Below, piece after piece: positions 1 to 5,970 of a stretch of DNA of 11,321 nt. The position numbers were made by a program, and so were the translations under genes. Where the stretch lies: positions 1 through 11,321 of the forward strand of contig JABHEX010000194.1 of the NCBI GenBank assembly GCA_018676385.1, in the 5' to 3' direction. Position 1 is the stretch's first letter; every line of letters starts with the position of its first letter. The notes beneath the pieces are model-generated. The model saw nothing but the letters and a program-made list of their open reading frames with translations, ran no database searches and had not been told where the DNA came from. The DNA comes from Akkermansiaceae bacterium. GTDB lineage: Bacteria; Verrucomicrobiota; Verrucomicrobiia; Verrucomicrobiales; Akkermansiaceae.

Positions 1-145
1 AGTCAGCCGCTCCGCCACAACTACCTGCACTCCTACTAACAACTGCCACTTTACCGCCCTCCGCTACAATGGCTTTGGCTATCTCTAAACCAATTCCCCG
101 ACCTGCACCGGTAACCACTGCTACTTTTTCTTTAAAACGTGCCAT
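1..145 (-). CDS. Short-chain dehydrogenase/reductase (SDR), 5' part only, runs off the window edge
   Basis: Reading the reverse complement from position 145 gives an N-terminus beginning MARFKEKVAVVTGAG. It contains the classical SDR dinucleotide-binding motif TGAGRGIG, about residues 12-19, which is a Rossmann beta1-turn-alpha1 that binds NAD(P)H. Only about 48 residues lie in the window, so the catalytic Ser-Tyr-Lys and the substrate cannot be judged. An in-frame ATG at 160 would add five residues (MGRIG). I prefer 145 because SDRs usually start a few residues before this strand and a short GGGA lies nine bases upstream. The gene follows the lipoprotein gene (stop at 187-189) on the same strand after a gap of a few tens of bases, so the two could be co-transcribed. 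The SDR family is confident; the specific reaction is unknown. Confidence 0.85.
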   Translation of the reverse strand, partial: MARFKEKVAVVTGAGRGIGLEIAKAIVAEGGKVAVVSRSAGSCGGAAD

Positions 146-186
146 GCCGATACGTCCCATGATTTAGCTTGCTTGCCAACTCAAAT

Positions 187-675
187 CTATCGCCAGAGGT
201 AGGAACGCTTTTCCGCGAGAACTTTATCACCCTGCAAAAGCCTGATGCGCCACGCAAGTACACGGCCACCTTTGTTGTAAGAATCGCCTGTAACTTTAAA
301 CTCTAATTTGCCTTCAGAGACACCAAACGGAAGATCACTCGACATCCGTTTTACTTTCACTCCTGTCGATGCCTGCTGGTAATCCATCACCACACGAGTA
401 GGCTGGGACGCCCCAGCACGCCAAGCAACTGTGTAGTAGTCGCCAAGACGCTTCCTGCGCTCGTTCATGCTGACTGCACCCTTGAGCCAATACATCTGCT
501 CCCCCCGCACCATTTGGGCCTTTTTAATATCAGCGGGTTTGGTTTTTCGCATGTGAAATTGCCTAACGTCCAGTAACTCATCAGGAGTTGCTGAACAAGC
601 TCCGAGAAAAACCATAACAAGTGCAGTGGCTAATTGGTATATAGATTGACGTTCCACGTATTCATATTCCCTCAT
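187..675 (-). CDS. Small predicted lipoprotein of unknown function
   Basis: I do not recognise a named family. The N-terminus has a basic/polar start, a hydrophobic stretch (LATALVMVFLG) and a lipobox LGAC. This predicts export, lipidation of the Cys and anchoring in a membrane, probably the outer one. The mature part is about 136 residues, polar and rich in Lys/Arg, with short beta-like segments (YYTVAWR, KLEFKV, RVLAWRIRLL) that suggest a small beta-rich domain. The start is uncertain. ATG at 675 places the lipobox Cys at residue 27. ATG at 696 adds an unlikely MHWHFFL. GTG at 657, ten bases after AGGGA, gives the most typical lipoprotein signal (Cys at residue 21). The gene is divergent from the Fur-family gene, so the 676-742 gap must hold both promoters and regulation by that repressor is possible. 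It appears to lead into the SDR gene downstream. Confidence 0.7.
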   Translation of the reverse strand: MREYEYVERQSIYQLATALVMVFLGACSATPDELLDVRQFHMRKTKPADIKKAQMVRGEQMYWLKGAVSMNERRKRLGDYYTVAWRAGASQPTRVVMDYQQASTGVKVKRMSSDLPFGVSEGKLEFKVTGDSYNKGGRVLAWRIRLLQGDKVLAEKRSYLWR

Positions 676-742
676 CAGAAAAAAATGCCAATGCATAAAT
701 TTCTAATTCGCCACATCTCATTGAATTCGTTATGCTCTGCTT

Positions 743-1237
743 ATGAATTCCTCAGTGAAAGCGCGAATGCAGATGTTCATTCAGAGCAAGGGCCTGCGCA
801 ACACTCCCCAACGCGATGCCATTGTTGAGGCAATTTTTGCATCCGATGAACACTTCAATGCGGACGAACTCTGGGAACGCATCCGTAGCACCCAGTCGCG
901 CTCCTCTCGCGCCACCGTTTATCGCACGATCTCCCTGCTTGTTGAAGCTGGGCTATTACATGAGATAGACCTCGGAGACGACCAAAAGACTTACGATCCC
1001 AATTTTGTCGAAAGCCCTGCCCACAACCACCTAGTTTGCATCGATTGTGGTAAAGTCACGGAATTCGAAGATGAAAACATCCGACTCATGAACGACTGCG
1101 CCGCCACCCGTCATGGATTCAGATCCCAAAAACAAAGTCTGAAAATTGAAGCCTGCTGCGAGAAACTCAGACTCCATGGCCGATGCGAGAATCTTATTAC
1201 TGCGCGGCTCCAAGGGAAACGACTTCCAAAACAATAA
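743..1237 (+). CDS. Fur-family metal-responsive transcriptional regulator
   Basis: A 164-residue protein with the full Fur layout: an N-terminal winged helix (RNTPQRDAIVEAIF about 19-32, HFNADELW 37-44, RATVYRTISLLVEAGLL 56-72) and a C-terminal metal-binding/dimerisation domain. H73, H94 and H96 lie where Fur-family sensory-site ligands sit, and C99-x2-C102 (HLVCIDCGKVTEF) is the first structural zinc cysteine pair. The usual second C-terminal pair is incomplete: HGRCENL supplies only C148, although a vicinal C138-C139 lies just before it. Family members repress iron (Fur), zinc (Zur), manganese (Mur) or peroxide (PerR) genes; the sequence alone does not separate these. It is divergent from the lipoprotein gene, and the AraC-type gene follows after 92 bases. 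No clear SD precedes the ATG. A TATGCT hexamer ends six bases before it, which could make the mRNA nearly leaderless. Confidence 0.93.
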   Translation: MNSSVKARMQMFIQSKGLRNTPQRDAIVEAIFASDEHFNADELWERIRSTQSRSSRATVYRTISLLVEAGLLHEIDLGDDQKTYDPNFVESPAHNHLVCIDCGKVTEFEDENIRLMNDCAATRHGFRSQKQSLKIEACCEKLRLHGRCENLITARLQGKRLPKQ

Positions 1238-1329
1238 CTTTTTAGATGCTTGCCCGCCGGGCAATAATGAGATTGCTGCGATGTTTTTGACGGGTTGACC
1301 CAGTCTCACCCGTCTGCTCAAATCAATCC
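1238..1329 (+). promoter_or_regulatory. Intergenic region between fur-like gene and PAS-AraC gene, with two small inverted repeats
   Basis: The first inverted repeat is TTGCCC-gcc-GGGCAA at 1250-1264, a 6-bp stem with a 3-base loop. It lies just after the fur-like stop but has no U-tract, so it is at best a weak terminator or stem. The second is GACGGGT at 1289-1295 with ACCCGTC at 1308-1314, a 7-bp perfect arm pair with a 12-base loop. A shorter GGGT-tg-ACCC pairing at 1292-1301 competes with it. TTGACC at 1295-1300 followed by TCAAAT at 1318-1323 (17-base spacing) is a possible promoter; if real, its transcript would begin almost at the ATG at 1330. The 1289-1314 repeat would overlap it and could be an operator. 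Confidence 0.3.
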
Positions 1330-2064
1330 ATGCAGGACGACGCTTTTTTTCAAGAAAACAAGATCGGCGACCACGTTGCCACTATCTTTGATGAACTCGT
1401 AGGCTTCACCTATTTCGTCAAAAACCGCGATCTTCGCTATGTTGCCTTCAACAAGCGCCTACTGCAATTATTCGGTGTTGGAGATGGGACTGAAATCCTT
1501 GGGAAAATGGATGAGGACTTTATACCTGATCACATTGTCAGATCTATCCGTAAAGACGATTTGAAGATTCTAAAATCGGGTAAGCCCATTTTGAACCGCG
1601 TAGAACTAGTACCAACAGGCAATGGGTTTGTCGATTGGTCCACAACAAATAAAAAGCCGCTATACAATCATCAAGGAAAGATCTGTGGCATCATCGGTGT
1701 TACCCGACCTTTCAGCCAGAGCAACGCATCTCTCCAACAATCAGATGAATTAAATTCAGCACTCAAACTAATGCACCAATCATTTCGCGACAACATTGCC
1801 ATCACCAAACTCGCCACCAACGCAAGCCTCTCATTGAGCTCTTTCCAACGTAAGTTCAAGTCATGCTTCGGAATGTCACCCAAGGAATACATGCGCCACC
1901 TCAAGGTGCAGGAAGCTTGTCATAAGATCGTACAAACTACACAAAACTTTGCCGAGATAAGCTACAACTGCGGGTTTTCCGACCAAAGCCATTTCTCACG
2001 TGAGTTCACCCGAATCATGAAAGAGCCACCGTCATCTTATCGATCACGCTTTAAGGCCAAATAA
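1330..2064 (+). CDS. PAS domain plus AraC/XylS-type HTH transcriptional regulator
   Basis: A 244-residue protein. Residues about 17-130 look like a PAS fold: FDELVGFTYFVKNRDLRYVAFN at 20-41, then a segment ending GKICGIIGVTRPF at 116-128, typical of PAS_4-like sensors that bind small molecules. Residues about 140-242 form the tandem helix-turn-helix DNA-binding domain of the AraC/XylS family: first HTH around IAITKLATNASLSLSSFQRKF (156-176) with FGMSPKEYMRHLKV after it, and second HTH around FAEISYNCGFSDQSHFSREF (207-226), with the hallmark GFSDQSHFSR and a closing PSSYRSRF. There is no membrane segment, so it is a cytoplasmic one-component sensor. It lies 93 bases upstream of the five-gene metabolic block on the same strand, so it probably regulates that operon as an activator. 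The inducer is unknown; a pathway intermediate bound by the PAS domain is the natural guess. Confidence 0.93.
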   Translation: MQDDAFFQENKIGDHVATIFDELVGFTYFVKNRDLRYVAFNKRLLQLFGVGDGTEILGKMDEDFIPDHIVRSIRKDDLKILKSGKPILNRVELVPTGNGFVDWSTTNKKPLYNHQGKICGIIGVTRPFSQSNASLQQSDELNSALKLMHQSFRDNIAITKLATNASLSLSSFQRKFKSCFGMSPKEYMRHLKVQEACHKIVQTTQNFAEISYNCGFSDQSHFSREFTRIMKEPPSSYRSRFKAK

Positions 2065-2074
2065 GAAATTGACC

Positions 2075-2104
2075 ATTTTGTTCATAATTTTGCGCTGAAT
2101 TTTC
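2075..2104 (+). promoter_or_regulatory. Three ATTTT(G/C) direct repeats at 12-bp spacing, candidate AraC-type operator
   Basis: ATTTTG at 2075-2080, ATTTTG at 2087-2092 and ATTTTC at 2099-2104 repeat every 12 bp, roughly one helical turn, between the regulator gene and the first metabolic gene. AraC/XylS proteins bind direct repeats near the -35 region. A weak promoter could follow, with TATGAC at 2128-2133 as a -10 and a poor -35 near 2105-2110, so the repeats would sit immediately upstream of RNA polymerase, as expected for an activator site. The short A/T-rich unit could recur by chance, and no binding evidence exists. Confidence 0.35.
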
Positions 2105-2157
2105 AAGACAAAAACGCATTCATGGCATATGACTCTGATTCAAAGCAATAAACATCC

Positions 2158-3018
2158 ATGATTACCAAACGCATCTCCACAGAAACCATCCTCGCTAACC
2201 TCAAAAAAAAGGTCGACGCCCGCGAACCCATCATGATTTCCTCCGCAGGTAGCGGTCTCGTCGCTAAACTCCAAGAAAAAGCTGGCACAGATTGCATAAA
2301 CACCTTTTCAGGAGCACGCCTCCGTGCCAACGGCATGGGCACCAAGTCAATGATGTGGCCGATCCTCGATTCCAATAAACAAACTCTCGACTACACCCGC
2401 GAGGACATCATGCCGGCTCTCGACGGCAAAGCATTCGTCTGTGCCTGCCTGAATGCCAACGATCCACTGAAAGACATGCGCATGGTTCTACAAGAATGCA
2501 AAGATATGGGTGTCAACTCCGTCTCAAACATCGGGCCATCCATTTCCTACGTTGATCACGATTCTGAAATCTACCGAGTGATGACATCTGCTGGCATCAC
2601 TCTCGATAATGAAATAGAGCTACTCAAGCTCGCAAAAGAAGAAATGGACATGGTTTCCATAGGTCTCGCTTTCACCCTAGAGGACTCCATTCGTATCTGC
2701 GCTGAAGCCAAACCACACATTTTCTGCTACCACGCGGGAACCACCAAAGGCGGCATCAAAGGATACGACAACGGCATGACCATCGAGGAAACCGCCGAGC
2801 AAACCGAACACGCCTACCAGAAATGCCGCGAGGTTCACCCTGACGTCATTCTCGTCGCACACGGTGCTGCCATGGAGAATCCACCAGACGCCCAGTTTAT
2901 CCTCGATAACACATCAGGTCACGGCTTCTGGACCGGATCATCCACCGAGCGCCTTCCAATCGAACGTGCTGTCACCGCAGCCGCAAACGAATTCACCGCG
3001 CTACGGTTCTCTAAATAA
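2158..3018 (+). CDS. Phosphoenolpyruvate hydrolase-like TIM-barrel protein (C-terminal domain type of Tm-1)
   Basis: A 286-residue protein matching the 'PEP hydrolase-like / TIM-barrel signal transduction' family (PF09370) over its full length, the same domain that forms the C-terminal part of tomato Tm-1. Recognisable blocks are SSAGSGLVAK (28-37), INTFSGARLRANGMG (47-61), the GRYRMAGRG-like region, CLNANDPLKDMRM (97-109), SNIGPSI (123-129), YHAGTTKGG (191-199), VAHGAAMENPPDAQFIL (233-249) and GHGFWTGSSTERLPIE (254-269). It has no signal peptide, so it is cytoplasmic. The family belongs to the PEP/pyruvate-type TIM barrels, which suggests C-C or phosphate-enol chemistry, but no reaction is firmly established. 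It is the first gene of the block; the ATP-binding Tm-1-like gene starts 20 bases after its stop, so the two products probably act together. The ATG has no SD. An A8 run at 2203-2210 encodes Lys codons. Confidence 0.9.
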   Translation: MITKRISTETILANLKKKVDAREPIMISSAGSGLVAKLQEKAGTDCINTFSGARLRANGMGTKSMMWPILDSNKQTLDYTREDIMPALDGKAFVCACLNANDPLKDMRMVLQECKDMGVNSVSNIGPSISYVDHDSEIYRVMTSAGITLDNEIELLKLAKEEMDMVSIGLAFTLEDSIRICAEAKPHIFCYHAGTTKGGIKGYDNGMTIEETAEQTEHAYQKCREVHPDVILVAHGAAMENPPDAQFILDNTSGHGFWTGSSTERLPIERAVTAAANEFTALRFSK

Positions 3019-3038
3019 ACCCCAAACTTCCCGCCTCA

Positions 3039-4256
3039 ATGAAAACGGTAGCAATCCTAGCCACTCTCGACACCAAAGCCGCCGAAGCCGACTTCATGCG
3101 GAAAGAAATAGAGCGCCTTGGAGGCAGGGCATACATAATTGATCTGAGTGTCGTGGGCGATTCTGAAATTGCTGCTGATGTCTCCAAAGAGGAGGTCATC
3201 GAAGCTGGCGGCAGCACGCTTGCAGAACTCCTCGACAACCCCAGCCGTGAAAAAGCCAACCCCTCAATCGTTGCTGGCGCAACCAAGATCCTGCTGGATC
3301 TGCAGGTCGCTGGAAAAATCCAAGCTGTCGTCACCCTCGGTGGAACTCAAGGCACATCCACCTGCGCGCCTATTCTACAAGCCCTCCCCTACGGCTTTCC
3401 CAAGGTGATGCTGTCAACAGCAGCATCCGGAGATGTTGGCCCCTTTGTCGGCATCAAGGACATCACTATGATGTTCGCTGTATCAGACATCCTTGGACTT
3501 AACGTTTTCTCCCGTAAAATCCTCGCCAACGCCGCAGCATCAGCCTGGGGCATGGCACAGGTTGAGCAGTGTATCACAAAGTCAGAAGCCAAAGGTGTGA
3601 TAGGCATGTCCAATCTTGGCGTGCTTACCAAAGGCGCTATGCATGCCATCGAACTCTTCGAGAAGGCAGGCTACGAGGTAATCACCTTCCACGCCATTGG
3701 TGCTGGAGGCGATGCCATGGAGCAAATGATGAAAGAAGGCATCATTACGGCTGTGTTTGACTACGCTATGGGTGAGATTGCCGATGGCTGCTTTGATGCA
3801 CTCAGAGCATCCGGCCCCGATCGTCTCACAGTCGCAGGCAAGCTAGGACTCCCTCAGGTCATATGCCCAGGAGGATCAGAACACCTTGGACTTCTTGTGA
3901 GCGAGCCCAGCAAGATACCCGATGGCTGGGAAAATCACCAGATCACATGGCACACGCCCTATGTATTTGTCCCTCGCCTCAATGCAGAGGAGCAAGCCAA
4001 AGTTGCCAATACTATCGGAGACCGACTCCAGAGCTCTACAGAAAAAACGGCCTTCATCATGCCCCTTAAAGGCGTATCGAGTTACTCAGCAAAAGGTGGT
4101 GAACTCTACAACACGGACCTTGATGCAGCCTACTGGGATGCTTTACAAAATGCACTACCCAATCACGTCGAAGTGGAAGCCCTCGACCTCGCAGCCGAGG
4201 ACTCCGCATTTGTTGACCATGCCGTTAATAAACTAATCAGCATGATCGAAGACTAA
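3039..4256 (+). CDS. Tm-1-like ATP-binding domain protein (UPF0261)
   Basis: A 405-residue protein matching the UPF0261/PF06792 family, which forms the ATP-binding N-terminal part of tomato Tm-1. Characteristic blocks are ILATLDTKAAEADF (6-19), VVTLGGTQGTS (97-107, where many relatives have GxGGSGGT), PYGFPKVMLSTAASGDVGPF (117-136), KDITMMFAVSDILGLNVFSR (140-159), ILANAAASAWGMAQ (161-174), GYEVITFHAIGAGGDAMEQM (211-230) and LPLKGVS-like MPLKGVSSYSAKGG (341-354). It is full length, cytoplasmic and has no signal peptide. From tomato Tm-1 structural work the fold is known to bind ATP; its metabolic reaction in bacteria is not settled. It sits 20 bases after the TIM-barrel partner, the reverse of the domain order in plant Tm-1. 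With no recognisable sugar kinase in the block, it is the only evident candidate for ATP-dependent substrate activation. Translation starts after a C/A-rich leader without SD. Confidence 0.92.
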   Translation: MKTVAILATLDTKAAEADFMRKEIERLGGRAYIIDLSVVGDSEIAADVSKEEVIEAGGSTLAELLDNPSREKANPSIVAGATKILLDLQVAGKIQAVVTLGGTQGTSTCAPILQALPYGFPKVMLSTAASGDVGPFVGIKDITMMFAVSDILGLNVFSRKILANAAASAWGMAQVEQCITKSEAKGVIGMSNLGVLTKGAMHAIELFEKAGYEVITFHAIGAGGDAMEQMMKEGIITAVFDYAMGEIADGCFDALRASGPDRLTVAGKLGLPQVICPGGSEHLGLLVSEPSKIPDGWENHQITWHTPYVFVPRLNAEEQAKVANTIGDRLQSSTEKTAFIMPLKGVSSYSAKGGELYNTDLDAAYWDALQNALPNHVEVEALDLAAEDSAFVDHAVNKLISMIED

Positions 4257-4310
4257 GAAAATTTCTTACTAGAAAAAACCAACCAACAACACTACTAACC
4301 AACTACCAAT

Positions 4311-5189
4311 ATGGCAGACTTAGACGACATCAGAGATGGAGACAATTTTGGTCTCAACACACCCGCCGACACCAGTAACTTCTACCTCAAAGGCATGAAT
4401 AGTGCCTCATGGGGAATCAAGAACCGCATGTCACGTATCTTTAACCGCGAATCAGGCCGCACAGTGATGCTTGCTTTCGACCACGGTTTCCTCATGGGAC
4501 CAACTTCCGGTCTTGAACGCATCGACCTCAACATCGCACCTCTCGCCGAAGAAGCAGACTGCTTGATGGGTTGCCGCGGAATGATCCGCACCTCGATTCC
4601 TGCGGAAAACACCAAGCCAATCTGCCTACGCACAGACTCAGGTACAACCATCCTGACTGAGATGAACCACAACGTTCTTATTTCTGAGCAAGACGCAATC
4701 AGCATGAACGTATCAGCCATGGCAGCGATGCTCGCTATCGGTGATGCCGACACCGAAGCATCCACCATCGCCAACTTCAGCCGCCTGGTTGATATTGGAA
4801 ACAAATATGGTATTCCCGTTATGGGTGTCACTGCTGTAGGCAAGGACATGGCTCGCGACTCCCGTTACTTCGGTCTCGCATCCCGTGTCTGTGCTGAGAA
4901 CGGCGCATCCATCGTAAAAACTTATTACACCGAGGGCTTCGAAAACGTTGTCGCAGCATGCCCAGTTCCTGTCGTAATCGCAGGCGGCAAAAAACTCCCT
5001 GAGCTTGAAGCTCTCGAGCTTTGCTACAACGCCATCCAATGTGGCGCATCCGGAGTCGATATGGGACGTAACGTTTTCCAGTCCGAGGCTCCCCTGGCGA
5101 TGATGAAAGCCGTTAAGTCCGTTGTTCACAACAACGCCACACCGGCAGAAGGATTTGACCTCTTCAACACATTGAAGAACGAAGCTTAA
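4311..5189 (+). CDS. lsrF: LsrF-like class I aldolase/thiolase (3-hydroxy-5-phosphonooxypentane-2,4-dione thiolase family)
   Basis: A 292-residue protein closely resembling E. coli LsrF from the first residues (MADLDDI-DG) to the end. Shared blocks include RIFNRESGRTVMLAFDHG (42-59), GPTSGLERIDLNIAPL (63-78), AVGKDMARDSRYFGLASR (175-192), IVKTYYTEGF (201-210), CPVPVVIAGGKKLPE (217-231) and GASGVDMGRN (245-254). K203 in VKTYY is at the same number as the catalytic lysine reported for LsrF. In enterobacteria LsrF ends phospho-AI-2 breakdown by cleaving the C5 phospho-diketone with CoA to dihydroxyacetone phosphate and acetyl-CoA. Whether this protein uses that substrate is uncertain, because lsrK, lsrR, lsrG and the Lsr transporter are absent here. 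It is 54 bases after the UPF0261 gene, behind a G-free, A/C-rich leader with no SD, and is followed by a strong hairpin. Confidence 0.93.
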   Translation: MADLDDIRDGDNFGLNTPADTSNFYLKGMNSASWGIKNRMSRIFNRESGRTVMLAFDHGFLMGPTSGLERIDLNIAPLAEEADCLMGCRGMIRTSIPAENTKPICLRTDSGTTILTEMNHNVLISEQDAISMNVSAMAAMLAIGDADTEASTIANFSRLVDIGNKYGIPVMGVTAVGKDMARDSRYFGLASRVCAENGASIVKTYYTEGFENVVAACPVPVVIAGGKKLPELEALELCYNAIQCGASGVDMGRNVFQSEAPLAMMKAVKSVVHNNATPAEGFDLFNTLKNEA

Positions 5190-5203
5190 TTATAAATTAC
5201 TGA

Positions 5204-5232
5204 TAGGGCGGACTGGTCTTCAGTCCGCCCTA
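5204..5232 (+). terminator. Strong intercistronic hairpin (partial terminator, attenuator or mRNA-stabilising stem)
   Basis: TAGGGCGGACTG at 5204-5215 pairs perfectly with CAGTCCGCCCTA at 5221-5232, a 12-bp GC-rich stem with a 5-base loop, 14 bases after the lsrF-like stop codon. It is followed by AACTTTTATT, a short interrupted T tract, so it could terminate part of transcription or mark a 3' end protected from exonucleases. The next gene starts only 15 bases later on the same strand and has no other visible promoter. Complete termination would therefore leave the epimerase and SDR genes unexpressed, so a reduction of downstream expression is more likely. Confidence 0.75.
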
Positions 5233-5247
5233 ACTTTTATTCCAACC

Positions 5248-5943
5248 ATGACTCACACAGAAAAACTTGAGCGACTCAAAAAAATCGCTAGCGGAACCCC
5301 TCAGCTCAGCATAGGGACCCTAACAGGCGACATAATGCATCAAGCCAATGACATCAAAACCCTCGAGGACTCTGGTGTTCAACTTCTGCACCTCGACGTC
5401 ATGGATGGCACGATCTGGCCAAAAATCTCCGTCGGTTCGGGGTTTCTAGCCGGTTTAAAAACCAATCTCATCAAAGACGTTCACCTGCTTACATCTCATC
5501 CTGAAAAACATGTCGCTGATTTCGCTGCCTCCGGTGCCGATATCATCACTGTGCAGATCGAGCAATGCGATGACGTCGCAGCCACACTCACCAGTATTCG
5601 TGATGCCGGTTGTCTTTCGAGTGCTGGTATTTATCCCACCACTTCCATCGAGGAACTACTCCCTCATCTTGAACTTTGCGACGTCGTATTCTTACTCTCT
5701 ATCGGCCCCGACACTGGCAAACAAACTTACTTCGATGTTGTCACCGAGCGAATCACCCAGCTACGCGCAGCAAAACCCGATCTCATTCTCGCCATCGACG
5801 GAGCTGTCAAAAAAGACAACGTCGGTGAACTCGCCGCCATGCAATCTGATCTCATCGTCACTGGCAGTGCCATTTTCGACGGGGGCGATGTTCCCGCCAA
5901 CATTTTGCTGATGCGAGAGCGCATCGAAACAGCTAACTCATAA
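5248..5943 (+). CDS. Ribulose-phosphate 3-epimerase-like protein (LsrE-like position)
   Basis: A 231-residue TIM barrel of the pentulose-phosphate-3-epimerase superfamily. LLHLDVMDG (46-54) carries the metal-binding His48 and the metal/acid-base Asp50. DVHLL (77-81) supplies the second metal His79. LAIDGAVKKDN (181-191) matches the VDGGVxxxN block with Asp184 as the second acid-base residue, and TGSAIF (205-210) is the phosphate-binding end. Differences from housekeeping Rpe are the first strand, QLSIGTLTGD instead of SxLSAD, and TVQIEQ in place of the usual HxE strand. I therefore infer a different substrate, a paralogue for this pathway rather than the pentose-phosphate enzyme. In Salmonella an Rpe-like LsrE accompanies LsrF, which supports a functional link with the gene before it. 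It is separated from that gene by the 5204-5232 hairpin and followed 27 bases later by the SDR gene. Confidence 0.88.
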   Translation: MTHTEKLERLKKIASGTPQLSIGTLTGDIMHQANDIKTLEDSGVQLLHLDVMDGTIWPKISVGSGFLAGLKTNLIKDVHLLTSHPEKHVADFAASGADIITVQIEQCDDVAATLTSIRDAGCLSSAGIYPTTSIEELLPHLELCDVVFLLSIGPDTGKQTYFDVVTERITQLRAAKPDLILAIDGAVKKDNVGELAAMQSDLIVTGSAIFDGGDVPANILLMRERIETANS

Positions 5944-5970
5944 CAACCTAACAACTAATCACTCAATAAC

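Noticed and set aside
1250..1264. Intrinsic terminator after the fur-like gene
   Set aside because: The stem is only 6 bp with a 3-base loop and has no T tract on either strand. It is noted only as a small inverted repeat.
4382..5129. Long minus-strand open frames (155 and 138 codons) opposite the lsrF-like gene
   Set aside because: They lie antisense to a gene with a clear full-length family match and show no recognisable domain. They reflect the third-position bias of the plus-strand gene.
5248..5943. Housekeeping pentose-phosphate rpe
   Set aside because: The first-strand motif and the HxE strand differ from canonical Rpe, and the context is a pathway operon next to lsrF, so I kept an Rpe-like call without the gene symbol.
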